Notes: generated from the letters alone by a model not told the origin. A stretch of DNA of 64,000 nt from Zoogloea sp041917255 (GCA_041917255.1 JAYRYA010000024.1:1-64000), one strand, 5' to 3'. Counted from the first letter of the stretch, positions 9,939-18,949 are shown. Program-made: numbers and translations.

Positions 9939-9966
9939 GCATGGGTCGACAGGTGTCGCGCGGGCG

Positions 9967-10290
9967 TCAGCAGCCGGCGGTCTTCTTGAAGGACTTGCTC
10001 TCGTTCTTGCCACCGGCGTTGTCGAACTTGGCGCGGATCTCGTCGCCTTCGACGATGCGCTTGTCCTTGAACTTGTCGAGGGTGAGATCGTCGTTGATGT
10101 TGATGGTGACGCTGTCACCGGACTTGTTGTCCTTGAGGATGGCGACGGCCGACTTGCCATCGGCGGCCAGCTTGATCTTGGTGATGACGCCGACCATCTT
10201 CACGTCGTCGGCCACGGCCGGGGTGCTGAAGGAGGCGGCAGACATCACGACGGCCACGGAGAGCATGAGGTTGGAGATGAGTTTGCGCAT
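9967..10290 (-). CDS. Small secreted periplasmic protein of unknown function
   Basis: 107 residues. MRKLISNLMLSVAVVMSAAS followed by FSTPAVA-DD is a clear Sec signal peptide. The mature part (about 80 residues) is rich in beta-strand patterns and Lys/Asp (GVITKIKLAADGKSAVAIL, then a DDLTLDKFKDKR segment) and may be an OB-like fold; it ends with a lone cysteine. I do not recognise a family. It is the last gene of the octaheme cytochrome operon, 35 bp after the porin gene, so a role in the same respiratory process is likely. GAGGAAA lies upstream of the ATG. Confidence 0.75.
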   Translation of the reverse strand: MRKLISNLMLSVAVVMSAASFSTPAVADDVKMVGVITKIKLAADGKSAVAILKDNKSGDSVTININDDLTLDKFKDKRIVEGDEIRAKFDNAGGKNESKSFKKTAGC

Positions 10291-10325
10291 GATGGGTTTC
10301 CTCTGAACGAAGGGGCGTGGCGCCC

Positions 10326-12065
10326 TCAGAATTTCACTTCGAAGGTGGCGTAGGCGTTGTAGGCGTTGTCGAGCGGCGTGGTGGTCATCATCTGGCCGTT
10401 CACGTCGGAGATCTTCACGGGTGCGCCAACCCAGTTGTTGCTGCCGGTGTACTGGAAGTCGTAGTACTGGAAGCCAAGGCGGACGAAGCTCTTGGCCAGA
10501 TGGGACGAGATGGGCCGGCTGTTGAGTTCCTGGATCAGGTAGAGCTCGTAGACATTGCCGCGAGTGCCCACCTTGGATGTCCACATGTCGGTGGCGGCCG
10601 GGGCAAAGGTGATCCAGTTCCTGGAGCCGTGGTTGTATTCAACACCGAGCTTGGTCCTGGAGGGCAGGTCGTAGCGCAAGCCCAGGGCGATGGCGGTGCC
10701 GGTCTTGTCGCGGGGCGCTTCGGGGCTGAAGAATCCACCGGTGAGCAGGCCCTGGAAGCCGAACTGTGACGACACGTTGTCGTTGGGGTGGGTGATGCTC
10801 ATGCCCAGGTCGACAAAGTAGTTGAGATCGCCCACGCCGACCTGCTTGAGGGTGCCCATGGCGCCCATGCCGTACCAGTCGATATCACCCAGGTTGACCT
10901 TGGGCATGGTGTTGCCGAAGTAGGTGTCCTGCATCTTGGGGGCGTCGAAGATCTTGAAGCCCCGGTTCCACTGCAGCCACACCCGCAGGGGGTCGGTGTC
11001 GATGGGGATGACGGACACGCCGAGCATGTCGGTATCCTGCAGCGAGTTGCCGGGGGTGGACCGGAAGCCGCTTTCGAAGCCGCGGCCGTAGCAGATCTTG
11101 CCGTAGGCGCCGGGCAGGCCGTCGATGTCGGGCGCCCAGCCAACGGTCATGCCGTCGAAGGCGTAATCCACCAGCAGCGAGGGCGTGCCGCCGTTACCGG
11201 GGCGCGGAGCGTTGAGGCGCAGGTTGCTGGGGGCACCGTGGGTGGATGGACGACGGCCCACCGAGAACCAGATGTCCTGATCGGCGATGTTGCTGACCGT
11301 GGCAAATGCCCGGTCGACGTTGAGATAGCTGCTCGACGGGATGTGACCGAGGGTGCCGTCGAAGACACCAACGCGGTCGGCGAAGTACGGGGCCGATCCG
11401 CCGTTGGTCACGGCGTCGTCGTCGCCGGCGCCGAAGGTCTTGTACATCACCAGCCGGGCGTTGACGGTCACGTCCTGGGTGGCCTTGGCGACGAGATCGA
11501 GGCCGAAGCGGTTGGTGTAGAGGGTGTCGTTGCGGGGCTTGTAGGCCGGCACCGAAACCCCGAAGCTGCCCAGCGCACCCATCATCCCGGCGTTGGCGCC
11601 CATGAAGCTCTGGGCCTGCTGGTAGGTGCGCACGCCGGCCATGTCGGAAGCAAAGCGCATCAGCCCCGCCAGCGCGGCGCCATTGGCGGACGTGGGGTTG
11701 GCGAAGAAGTTGGCCTGGAGCTGGGCCTGGGCGTTGGCGAAGGTGGCGCTCACGTCGGTGAAGGTCTTGGTCTCGCCCCACAGGCTATCGACCCGGAACT
11801 GATAGTCGCCGCCAATGGTGAGCCAGCGCTCGGAGGATTTGTCCTCGGCCTTGACCACCTTCTCCTTCAGCTCTTCCGTGGCCTGGCGGTTGGCAGTGGT
11901 GGCGGCGTTGTTGGCTTCCACCTGCCCTTTCAGGCGGGTGAGCTCCTGGGAGAGGGCTTCGATCCGCTTGAGCAGTTCGGCGTTGGTTTCGGCCTGGGCC
12001 TGGAAGGGCAGGAACAGCCCTGCCACCAGGACACCGATCAAGGTTCTGACATGACGGGTTTGCAT
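10326..12065 (-). CDS. Outer-membrane beta-barrel porin, DUF3373-like
   Basis: 579 residues with a signal peptide (about 1-25, LPFQAQA-ET), then a short coiled coil (AELLKRIEALSQELTRLKGQ) and a long beta-rich region ending in the C-terminal aromatic EVKF typical of outer-membrane barrels. The N-terminal coiled coil followed by a barrel resembles the DUF3373 proteins that accompany multiheme cytochromes. It may let substrate such as tetrathionate or other anions into the periplasm, or hold a cytochrome. It has no CxxCH motif. It sits third in the operon after the cytochrome b gene, 30 bp downstream. Confidence 0.8.
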   Translation of the reverse strand: MQTRHVRTLIGVLVAGLFLPFQAQAETNAELLKRIEALSQELTRLKGQVEANNAATTANRQATEELKEKVVKAEDKSSERWLTIGGDYQFRVDSLWGETKTFTDVSATFANAQAQLQANFFANPTSANGAALAGLMRFASDMAGVRTYQQAQSFMGANAGMMGALGSFGVSVPAYKPRNDTLYTNRFGLDLVAKATQDVTVNARLVMYKTFGAGDDDAVTNGGSAPYFADRVGVFDGTLGHIPSSSYLNVDRAFATVSNIADQDIWFSVGRRPSTHGAPSNLRLNAPRPGNGGTPSLLVDYAFDGMTVGWAPDIDGLPGAYGKICYGRGFESGFRSTPGNSLQDTDMLGVSVIPIDTDPLRVWLQWNRGFKIFDAPKMQDTYFGNTMPKVNLGDIDWYGMGAMGTLKQVGVGDLNYFVDLGMSITHPNDNVSSQFGFQGLLTGGFFSPEAPRDKTGTAIALGLRYDLPSRTKLGVEYNHGSRNWITFAPAATDMWTSKVGTRGNVYELYLIQELNSRPISSHLAKSFVRLGFQYYDFQYTGSNNWVGAPVKISDVNGQMMTTTPLDNAYNAYATFEVKF

Positions 12066-12095
12066 GACAACTCCCTGTAATCTGCGTTGTTTGAA

Positions 12096-12686
12096 TCAGT
12101 GATCGTCGTCCCAGCCGGTGACCATCGCCCGGAAGTGGGCCATTGGCGTGTGGCCGGTGGTGCCGAGGTAGATGTGCCCGATGAGGAAGGCCAGCATCAG
12201 GAAGGCGCCCACCGTGTGCACGGTGGCGATCGTCCCGAGGTCGACGCGGAAACCTGCGGCACCCAGCTCGTTGTAGAAGAGGTAGGCCAGCCCCGAGAGC
12301 CAGATCAGCGGTGTCACCACCACGGTCACGCCCAGGTAGGTCTGGGCCTGCATGGGGTTGTGCTTGCGCTCGCGGGTCGGCTTGAAGGGGTGAGGCTCGC
12401 CCTTGAAGATCCCCACCGAATAGAAGCGGACGATCTTGTCGATGTTCTTCATCGTGGGGATGTATTGCCGCCACTCGCCGGTGGTGAGGTGCCAGAACAT
12501 GGCAAACACCCACAGCCCGATGAAGGCCCACACGGCGGTGGTGTGCACCCGGTGGGCCTGCTCGAAACCAAGCAGGTGATAACTGCCGTGGATCTCGAAG
12601 CCGGTGATCAGCATGCCGATGATGAGGACCGCCTGAATCCAGTGCCACAGGCGCTCGAAGCGGGTGAAGATGTAAACGCGTCCCAT
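12096..12686 (-). CDS. Cytochrome b561-type membrane subunit
   Basis: 196 residues with four predicted membrane helices and histidines placed for two b hemes: RFERLWHWIQAVLI in helix 1, HRVHTTAVWAF and FAMFWHLTTGE, and AFLIGHIYLGTTGH in the last helix. The family (Ni/Fe-hydrogenase and thiosulfate reductase b-type cytochromes) passes electrons between the quinone pool and a periplasmic redox partner. The gene begins 15 bp after the octaheme cytochrome gene, so it is the probable quinol oxidase subunit for that enzyme. Confidence 0.9.
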   Translation of the reverse strand: MGRVYIFTRFERLWHWIQAVLIIGMLITGFEIHGSYHLLGFEQAHRVHTTAVWAFIGLWVFAMFWHLTTGEWRQYIPTMKNIDKIVRFYSVGIFKGEPHPFKPTRERKHNPMQAQTYLGVTVVVTPLIWLSGLAYLFYNELGAAGFRVDLGTIATVHTVGAFLMLAFLIGHIYLGTTGHTPMAHFRAMVTGWDDDH

Positions 12687-12701
12687 GATCCCGTCTCCCT
12701 G

Positions 12702-14309
12702 TCAGTGCTTGCGATTGACGAAGCGGATGAGGCCGTGGCCCAGCACGCCGACGAGGATCGCCGCCGCAGCCAGCCAGCCCACCGTATCGACGATGCGGTT
12801 GCCACCCCGGCCGGGGATGTAGATGCCCTCGATCTTCTCGAGACGCCCGCCACGGGCGTGACATTCGGTGCAGGCCAGCGCCTTCTCCTTGGGCGCAACC
12901 ATGTGGGTGATGGGCCACATCGCCACCGTCTCGATGAAATCCACCTGGCCCGAGTAGGGCTTGCCCACCGTGGCCATGCCCGCGGTGATGGCCTTCTGCC
13001 AGTCCATGTTCTTCCAGTAGGCGGTGTCGTCCTCGCCGGCCAGATGGGCCACCACGAGGGAGCGATTGACCGGATCGAAGGGCTGCTTGCCGCGGAACAC
13101 CTTCACCGGCCAGATCATCGACGTGCCATCGTCCGGCCCGCCTTCAAAGGTGTTGATGGCGATGGGCTGGCGGCGCTTGTCGATGTCGTCACCGAGCAGG
13201 GTGTATTTCACCGAGCCGTTGAACCACATGTACTCGGGGCGGACGTTCTCTTCGAGCACGAAATCGCCCTTGATGCCGTTGTAGGTGATGTGCCCGTCGT
13301 CGTTGGTGATGACCAGCGGCTTGCCCTTGGCGTCGCGCTTGCCGGCGGTGGACCAGTCCCAGGACATCTTGGTGGGCATGTCGCCCCGCGCGAAGGCGGG
13401 GATGTGACAGGTCTGGCAGGCCACCTTGTCGGTGTGGTCGTTGAGCTTGGCCATGCCGTGGGGCGCCTGGCCGTGGCAGGCCTGGCAGGTGGCCGGGTTG
13501 CTGCTGTCGGCCTTGCCGCGCATGTGCGCGCCGCCCTTGTCCATGGCGGTGGGCGCATAGCGGCTGCCGGGCACCTGGTGGCCGTCGGTCTTGTGACAGG
13601 TGGCGCAGGTGAGGTTGTTGCCCTCGGCGTCCATGTGCACATCGAGCGCCTTGTCGGGCTGCTCGAGGGAGCTGTCCAGATCGCCGTGCTTCACCGCGTC
13701 GCCGCCGCCGCCGTAAAAGTGGCATGCGCCGCAGGTTTCACGACGGGTCTTGCCGACCTTCTGGGCGATGGCCTGCAGATCGATGCCGCGGATGATCTTG
13801 CCGGAGCCTGGGGGAAACTCGGTGTCCTTGGTCACCGGGTTACCGGCAAAGCCGGCGGGCTTCTTGTACTTGCCGGTGGCGTCGTGGCACACCAGACAAT
13901 CGACGTTCTCCTGGGAGGCGAAGTCGAACTTGTTGCCGTCCTCCATCCCGTAGCCGATGTGACAACTGGCACAAGCCTTGTAGTTGGACGATACCGAGGT
14001 GCAGAAATTGTTGATGACGTGCCGCTTGCCGAGCGTCTGCCCGGTGGAGGGATTCACGTACTCCCACTTCCAGTGCTGGGTCTGGTGAACCTGCTTGGCG
14101 GCTTCCGTGTGACAGGTCAGGCAGGCCTTGGTGACTTCCGGGCCAGACTGGAATGGGCGCTGGAGTTCCTTGAACTTGCTGTGATCCGCCGTGGATTTGA
14201 GCAGCGCGGCGCCCGATGCGGCCGCGTTCTGATCGGCCGCCGAGTGGGCCTGCCCCCCCATCAACGCAGCCATCGACAGCGCGAGCAACCATTGCTTGAG
14301 CACTTGCAT
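12702..14309 (-). CDS. Octaheme c-type cytochrome, tetrathionate reductase (OTR) family
   Basis: 535 residues with a Sec signal peptide (cleavage after GGQAHSA) and exactly eight CxxCH heme motifs: CLTCH, CASCH, CLVCH, CGACH, CATCH, CQACH, CQTCH and CTECH. The C-terminus carries a membrane anchor (VGWLAAAAILVGVLGHGLI) and a short basic tail, so the protein is tethered to the inner membrane facing the periplasm. The Shewanella OTR enzyme reduces tetrathionate, nitrite and hydroxylamine in vitro; the physiological substrate here is unknown. It is the first gene of a four-gene operon with cytochrome b, a porin and a small periplasmic protein. An FNR-type site lies about 90 bp upstream, which predicts anaerobic induction. 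Confidence 0.92.
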   Translation of the reverse strand: MQVLKQWLLALSMAALMGGQAHSAADQNAAASGAALLKSTADHSKFKELQRPFQSGPEVTKACLTCHTEAAKQVHQTQHWKWEYVNPSTGQTLGKRHVINNFCTSVSSNYKACASCHIGYGMEDGNKFDFASQENVDCLVCHDATGKYKKPAGFAGNPVTKDTEFPPGSGKIIRGIDLQAIAQKVGKTRRETCGACHFYGGGGDAVKHGDLDSSLEQPDKALDVHMDAEGNNLTCATCHKTDGHQVPGSRYAPTAMDKGGAHMRGKADSSNPATCQACHGQAPHGMAKLNDHTDKVACQTCHIPAFARGDMPTKMSWDWSTAGKRDAKGKPLVITNDDGHITYNGIKGDFVLEENVRPEYMWFNGSVKYTLLGDDIDKRRQPIAINTFEGGPDDGTSMIWPVKVFRGKQPFDPVNRSLVVAHLAGEDDTAYWKNMDWQKAITAGMATVGKPYSGQVDFIETVAMWPITHMVAPKEKALACTECHARGGRLEKIEGIYIPGRGGNRIVDTVGWLAAAAILVGVLGHGLIRFVNRKH

Positions 14310-14369
14310 ACGCCCCCCTCTGACGAATCAACCGAATGAAGTGGTGCACCGCAAAATCAGCACAAGACA

Positions 14370-14410
14370 ATTTTAGAAAATTCTAATGTTCGAATATTGA
14401 CGTTTATCAA
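14370..14410 (-). promoter_or_regulatory. FNR/Anr-type activator site and promoter of the octaheme cytochrome operon
   Basis: TTGACGTTTATCAA at 14397-14410 differs from the FNR consensus TTGATnnnnATCAA at one base. On the minus strand a -10 like TAAAAT lies at 14375-14370, which puts the start point near 14363 and the FNR site centred close to -41, the class II activator position. A second inverted repeat TTGAC-N9-GTCAA at 14416-14434 just upstream could bind another regulator. The stretch is clearly AT-rich. Confidence 0.75.
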
Positions 14411-14550
14411 TACCCTTGACGGTATCAGGGTCAAAGGTCGATGGAGATGGCAGGAATGTCCTGGCAAGGAAACTGTCCGCGGCGGTTTCTGGCGCAAGAG
14501 CGCGGGGACGGCGAAAGATTTCACCAACCGGGCAACCGCTGTCGTGAACG

Positions 14551-14575
14551 AAAAAAAGCCGCGCACGGGCGCGGC
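14551..14575 (-). terminator. Terminator after the C-C hydrolase gene
   Basis: On the minus strand GCCGCGC/GCGCGGC with a CCGT loop is followed by seven T residues, about 30 bp past the hydrolase stop codon. Confidence 0.85.
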
Positions 14576-14602
14576 CTTTGAACATCGCTACGGTCAGCGT
14601 CG

Positions 14603-15478
14603 TCAGTGGGCCAGGAAATCCACCACCATCCGGTTGAACTTGTCCGCGTGCTCCCACTGCGCCCAATGCCCGCAGCGGTTGAAGATGTGCAGCTCGGCGT
14701 TGGGCATGCCCCACAGCAGGCGCAGGCCCACGTCCATCGGCACGAAACGGTCGTCGCGGCCCCAGATGACCAGAGTCTGCGCGGCGATTTCGCCCAGGCG
14801 CGGGCCGTAGTCGGGGAACTGCTTGGGATTGGCCGCCAGGCTCTTGACGAAGTTCTCCAGGTGATCCTTGCGGGCCATCATGTTGTCGAGGCGGGCCTGA
14901 TACAGCGCGTCGGTGAGGCTGCTGGTGTCGAACACGAACACCGCCATCATCTTCTTGAGGTTCTCGATGGTCGGGTCGCGATACAGGCCCTGCAGCAGCT
15001 TGATGCCTTCGGTGGGCATGGGCACGAACTGGCTGGGGCCGCCGGTGCCGCCGCCCATCAGCACGAGCTTGCCGACGCGGCCAGGGTTGAACAGCGCAAA
15101 TGCCACGGCGCTGTGGCCGCCCATCGAATTGCCAACGATATGCACCTTGTCGAGTCCCAGCGCATCCAGCAGGCCCTTGAGGCAGCGGGCGTTGAGCTCG
15201 GAGCGGGAGCCGGTGCACACGATCGGGTCGCTCTTGCTCCAGCCGGGGCAGTCCATCAGGATCACCCGGTAGCCGGCAGCTACCAGCGGCTCGATGTTGC
15301 GGTTGAAGTTGGCCCAGCCACTGGCGCCGGGGCCGGAGCCGTGGAGCATCACCACCGTCTCGGCACCGCTGCCGCAGTCGTTGTAGTGCAGTTGGAGGTC
15401 GAGGTCGCCCTCGGTGATGCGGACGAACTTGCTGGTCTCGGCTTCGGTCAGGGCGGGGGTTGGCGCGGCGGTCGTCAT
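14603..15478 (-). CDS. Alpha/beta hydrolase of the meta-cleavage product (BphD/MhpC/HsaD) family
   Basis: 291 residues closely matching C-C bond hydrolases of aromatic degradation, which split 2-hydroxy-6-oxo-dienoate ring-fission products. Visible are the oxyanion-hole motif LHGSGPGASGW, the nucleophile elbow GNSMGG (Ser118), the acid in WGRDDRFVP and the histidine in CGHWAQWEHAD. The internal segment MPTEGIKLLQGLYRDP is characteristic of the BphD group. No ring-cleavage dioxygenase or hydratase is nearby, so the pathway cannot be named. The gene appears monocistronic with its own terminator. Confidence 0.85.
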   Translation of the reverse strand: MTTAAPTPALTEAETSKFVRITEGDLDLQLHYNDCGSGAETVVMLHGSGPGASGWANFNRNIEPLVAAGYRVILMDCPGWSKSDPIVCTGSRSELNARCLKGLLDALGLDKVHIVGNSMGGHSAVAFALFNPGRVGKLVLMGGGTGGPSQFVPMPTEGIKLLQGLYRDPTIENLKKMMAVFVFDTSSLTDALYQARLDNMMARKDHLENFVKSLAANPKQFPDYGPRLGEIAAQTLVIWGRDDRFVPMDVGLRLLWGMPNAELHIFNRCGHWAQWEHADKFNRMVVDFLAH

Positions 15479-15658
15479 CCTGTTTCCTTTCGGCGTGACG
15501 CAGGCCGGCGTGGGGCCGGTCGCGACTTATTGTTGTGGGGTCGGGGGCGGGCGCGGCGCGGATGCGGCAGACAGCCCGGCCGGGCAGTACAGCACAGGCG
15601 GGCAGGCTCGCGCATCCTGAGCGGGCGGAATGTCCACTCCTTGCACAGCCGGCGGCGA

Positions 15659-16204
15659 TCAGCCCTCTTCGGGAAGCATCGAGTAAAAGGTCTTCTCGAT
15701 GGTGTCGATGTGGCCCACACCCAGTTCGCCGGCAATCTCCTGGCACATTTCGAAGGCCAGCACCAGCTGGGCGCGGGATGTGGCGTTGCGCAGGTGGTCG
15801 CGCACCGGTTGGTCGCCATGGCGCAGGCTCTGTTCCATGGCGTTGAGGAGATACAGTCGCGCCAGTGCGAGGGATCGGCGCTGACGCGGCGCGTGGGCCG
15901 GTGGGTCCGGCACGGGGATCGGTGCGGGCCGGCTGCGGGCATCCACCTGTGCCGAGGCGCGGCTCGCTACCGCAGCCCCCGGGCGCGGGTTGCCGACGCG
16001 GCTCACGAAGCCTTTGCCGTGGAGTGTTTCGAGCGCAAGGCGCACATCGCCGAGGCCGGCGGCGGCGTCGATCAGATCGGCCACGCTGCGCCGGCCGTCC
16101 ACGAGGATCAGCACTGTCCGAAGGCGCGGGGGAACCCGTCTTGCGCGGGTTTCAATCTCCTCCAGCCCGACCGCTGTTTTGGCCAGAATCCAGTCGTTGC
16201 CCAT
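15659..16204 (-). CDS. Hypothetical protein with winged-helix-like N-terminus
   Basis: 181 residues from the ATG at 16204 (MGNDWILAKTAVGLEEIE); the frame continues upstream without a better start. The first 80 residues, with LPPRLRTVLILVDGRRSVADL, resemble a domain found in many betaproteobacterial hypothetical proteins and may be a winged helix. A proline- and arginine-rich linker (about 90-115) leads to a helical C-terminal domain (about 120-181). I recognise no enzymatic motif. It is separated by 55 bp from the membrane protein gene upstream and may be the last gene of that group. Confidence 0.6.
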   Translation of the reverse strand: MGNDWILAKTAVGLEEIETRARRVPPRLRTVLILVDGRRSVADLIDAAAGLGDVRLALETLHGKGFVSRVGNPRPGAAVASRASAQVDARSRPAPIPVPDPPAHAPRQRRSLALARLYLLNAMEQSLRHGDQPVRDHLRNATSRAQLVLAFEMCQEIAGELGVGHIDTIEKTFYSMLPEEG

Positions 16205-16259
16205 CACGCGCCCTCGTGCAGCCTTTTGATACGGGACGCGATGATAAGGACTGAAAACT

Positions 16260-16631
16260 TCAGTGTCGTGACAGGCGTCTGTGACGGAAGCTCGCCGGCG
16301 CATGCGCGAACACCACCGAGAAGACGAGGATCAGCCAGAACAGCGCCGGGCGGGACGCTTCATACACCACGAAGACGCCGATCAGCACGAACTTGACCAG
16401 CAGCGAGAGGCCGGCGAGCTCCTTGAGCCACAGGGCGTTGGACCAGGCATCCAGCGCCGCCATCGCCACACCGGAAGCGACCATCAGGATCAGGAAACCA
16501 TGCACCTGCACGCCGGCCAGCAGCCCGGCTCCTACGCCCACAACGCCGGCCAGGTGCGCAGCGCGCAGCAGCACGCCCAGCCAGCGTCGGCCGGGAAAAT
16601 CGCGGTAGGTGGATGGGGAGCCGGCGCTCAT
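16260..16631 (-). CDS. Hypothetical membrane protein
   Basis: 123 residues from the ATG at 16631 (MSAGSPSTYRDFPGRRWLGV), with about four membrane helices. The gene starts four bases after the stop of the CinA-like gene, so the two are in one transcript. No family recognised; no conserved polar motif in the helices. The longer open frame to 16712 lies inside the upstream gene and is not used. Confidence 0.65.
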   Translation of the reverse strand: MSAGSPSTYRDFPGRRWLGVLLRAAHLAGVVGVGAGLLAGVQVHGFLILMVASGVAMAALDAWSNALWLKELAGLSLLVKFVLIGVFVVYEASRPALFWLILVFSVVFAHAPASFRHRRLSRH

Positions 16632-16635
16632 GGCG

Positions 16636-17409
16636 TCACAGATTGGCGCGGGGCTCCCAGGCGTAACCGCGCCGGGTGAGTTCGTCGGTGATGCGGGCCA
16701 TCGCGGTGTCAACGCTTGAAGCCGGGCCTTTCATGCCCAGCTCGATGTGACGCCGCAGCCCTTCGCCGCCAAAACTGGGCAGGCTGAAAAGGGTGGCATC
16801 GGGAAAATCCGCAGTGATGGCTTCCATCAGGTCGATGAGCTTGCCCTCCAGCGCCTCCCAGGCGATCACCGAACGCTCGACGTAATCGGCCTTGTGGTGC
16901 AGGTGCGCGAGGCGCTGGTCGAGCACCCACTCGACCATCGGCCAGGCCATCACCGGAAAGCCCGGCACGAAGTGATGGTTGGCGATGGAGAAGCCGGGGA
17001 TGCGGTTGTAGGGGTTGGGGATGATCTCGGCGCCCAGCGGATACACACCCATCTGCAGGCGCTGGGGCGTGGTCTCGTCGCCGAAGCGGGCGCGAATCTC
17101 GGCTTCGGCCTCGGGGTGCAGCGCCAGCGGCAGGCCCAGCGCCTCGGCCGCGGCCTGGCGGGTGTGGTCGTCGGGCGTGGCGCCGATGCCACCGAAGCTG
17201 AACACGATGTCGCCGCTGGCGAAGCTCTCCTTGAGCGTCTGCACCAGCCGCGGGCGCTCGTCGCCCACGTGGCGCGACGAGGCCAGCCTCAGTCCGCGGG
17301 CCTTGAGCAGCTCGACGACCTTGCCGAAGTGCTTGTCCTCACGGCGGCCGGAGAGGATCTCGTCGCCGATGATGATTGCGCCGAAAGCCGGCGTGGAATC
17401 CGCAGCCAT
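16636..17409 (-). CDS. CinA N-terminal/MoCF-type molybdopterin-binding domain protein
   Basis: 257 residues from the ATG at 17409. It has the MoCF fold with AIIIGDEILSGRREDKH at the N-terminus and the binding-loop motif FSFGGIGATPDDHTRQAAAEALG. It lacks the CinA C-terminal amidohydrolase domain, so it is the stand-alone form annotated as competence/damage-inducible protein A. Related domains hydrolyse ADP-ribose or bind molybdopterin; the function of this form is not settled. It begins two bases past the EI24 gene stop, with GAGG as ribosome binding site inside the end of that gene. Confidence 0.87.
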   Translation of the reverse strand: MAADSTPAFGAIIIGDEILSGRREDKHFGKVVELLKARGLRLASSRHVGDERPRLVQTLKESFASGDIVFSFGGIGATPDDHTRQAAAEALGLPLALHPEAEAEIRARFGDETTPQRLQMGVYPLGAEIIPNPYNRIPGFSIANHHFVPGFPVMAWPMVEWVLDQRLAHLHHKADYVERSVIAWEALEGKLIDLMEAITADFPDATLFSLPSFGGEGLRRHIELGMKGPASSVDTAMARITDELTRRGYAWEPRANL

Positions 17410-17411
17410 GT

Positions 17412-18155
17412 TCAATTTACCTCGATGATGTTCTCGCGGCTGCGCGCCACGCGCAGGGCCGAGAGCAGGTAATGCACGAAGGCCAGCCCGGAAAGCGCCG
17501 GCGCAAACAGGTTGATGAGCGGCAGGTGGGCCATCGCCGCGCCCACCAGCCCCACGCCGAACAGCCCGCTGGAATGCTGGGCCGGCAGGGCTTTCATCTC
17601 GTGGGCGTCGGCGTGGGCCATCAGCGCGTCGTAGCGGAAGGCGCGCTGGTTGAGCCACGCGGTGAGGATCAGCGAGATCAGCAGCCCGGCGCCGGGGATC
17701 AGCCACAGGGGCAGGCTCAGCACCAGCAGCACGACAAACTGGATCACCGAGGTGAGCGCATTCCAGACGCTGCCCACCTGGCTGCCGCCGCTGCGCCGGG
17801 CGATGTCGGCGTAGTCGCTGGCGGCGACCTTCTCGAGCATCAGCGGCAGCGCCACCGCCGCCACCAGAAAGGCCGCGGTGACGTAGATCACCGGCAGCGC
17901 CAGCACCACCAGGCCGATCTTGAACATCAGCAGCGCCACCATTAGCGCGCCCTCGGACGAGGCCAGCCAGTCGCCCACCAGCGGCATCGCGGTGATGAGC
18001 CCGCTACCCAGCGTCACCAGCGAACCCCAGCTCGTCACCAACAGGCCGGTCCACACGATGCTCGCGGCCAGCGTCGGCCACATCAGGTGCCACAAAATGC
18101 CCGGCCGACCCAGACTGCGGGCGGCGGAGAAGTAGGACAGCAGGATCGTCTTCAT
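17412..18155 (-). CDS. EI24 domain (CysZ-like) membrane protein
   Basis: 247 residues with about six membrane segments and the EI24 pattern: an N-terminal SYFSAARSLGRPGILWHLMWPTLAAS-type segment, a central WLIPGAGLLISLILTAWLNQ and HLPLINLFAPALSG near the end. CysZ, the best-known relative, imports sulfate, but most EI24 proteins have no assigned substrate. It is the first gene of a probable operon with the CinA-like gene and the 123-residue membrane protein. Confidence 0.85.
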   Translation of the reverse strand: MKTILLSYFSAARSLGRPGILWHLMWPTLAASIVWTGLLVTSWGSLVTLGSGLITAMPLVGDWLASSEGALMVALLMFKIGLVVLALPVIYVTAAFLVAAVALPLMLEKVAASDYADIARRSGGSQVGSVWNALTSVIQFVVLLVLSLPLWLIPGAGLLISLILTAWLNQRAFRYDALMAHADAHEMKALPAQHSSGLFGVGLVGAAMAHLPLINLFAPALSGLAFVHYLLSALRVARSRENIIEVN

Positions 18156-18226
18156 CAGTTACGGAATCCAGAATTGAAAATGGGCCCCACGGTGTGTCGG
18201 TGGCGCCTAGCCCGCATTTTCCCCGA

Positions 18227-18949
18227 TCAACGGCCGGCGGTCACCCCGCAGGCGGCGAGCCCGGCGACCACAGCGCTGGCCGTAAGGGCGCGACGCTCGG
18301 GCGTGGCCAGCTCGATTGCCTCAACCGGATGCACGATCACCCCCGCCTCCAGCAGCACGGCGGGCACGGTGGACGTCTTCAGCACCACCAGGTTGTCGTA
18401 GTAATACACGCCGTTGATCTGATCGGCCCACGGGCGGCCGATGCCGGCGGCCTCGGCGTGGTGGGGCGTGGGCGTGAGCCCGGCCGCCCTCAGCGCGGCG
18501 CCGATGCTGCTCGCGCAGGCCAGGCTCTCGGCCAGCCGCGGGTTCTTGCGCGACACGAACAGCGAGAAGCCCCGTGCGTACTCCGAGTAGCGCTGCTCCT
18601 TGCCATCCACCAGCCACGTCTGCTGGTACTCGGCCTTCACCGAATCGTGATGCACCGACAGGAAGAACTGCCCGCCCGCCGCCTCGGCCTGGGGCGCGCG
18701 GGCGTAGAGATCTGCCATCTCGCCCTTGTAGCCGATCAGCCGCACCGGCACGCCATCGGCCTCCAGCCGGGTGGCGATCACCGCGGCGAGGTTCTGGTTG
18801 TATTCAAACTCGGTCACCCCGTAGGCGCTGGTGGCGCCGGGCTTCTCGAGGAAGTGGCCGACATCCACCGCCACCGGGCCCGCCGCAACAGCCACACAGC
18901 CCGTCAGTACGAGCCAGAACGCCAGCACGCTTTCACACATCCACTTCAT
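18227..18949 (-). CDS. N-acetylmuramoyl-L-alanine amidase (Amidase_3)
   Basis: 240 residues with a signal peptide (about 1-23, possibly lipoprotein-like LTGC at residues 16-19). Zinc ligands of Amidase_3 are visible as DVGH, a glutamate in TEFEYN and SVHHDS; the catalytic glutamate is in LLEAGVIVHP. It should cleave the lactyl-amide bond in peptidoglycan in the periplasm. The ATG at 18949 overlaps the TGA of the TIR gene by one base (TGATG), so translation is coupled; a TTG three bases upstream also exists. No AMIN or SPOR domain is present. Confidence 0.87.
   Translation of the reverse strand: MKWMCESVLAFWLVLTGCVAVAAGPVAVDVGHFLEKPGATSAYGVTEFEYNQNLAAVIATRLEADGVPVRLIGYKGEMADLYARAPQAEAAGGQFFLSVHHDSVKAEYQQTWLVDGKEQRYSEYARGFSLFVSRKNPRLAESLACASSIGAALRAAGLTPTPHHAEAAGIGRPWADQINGVYYYDNLVVLKTSTVPAVLLEAGVIVHPVEAIELATPERRALTASAVVAGLAACGVTAGR

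Noticed and set aside
12087..14339. A 750-codon plus-strand frame opposite the octaheme cytochrome gene
   Set aside because: It is the antisense of the heme protein and cytochrome b genes; the minus strand carries eight CxxCH motifs, a signal peptide and family matches.
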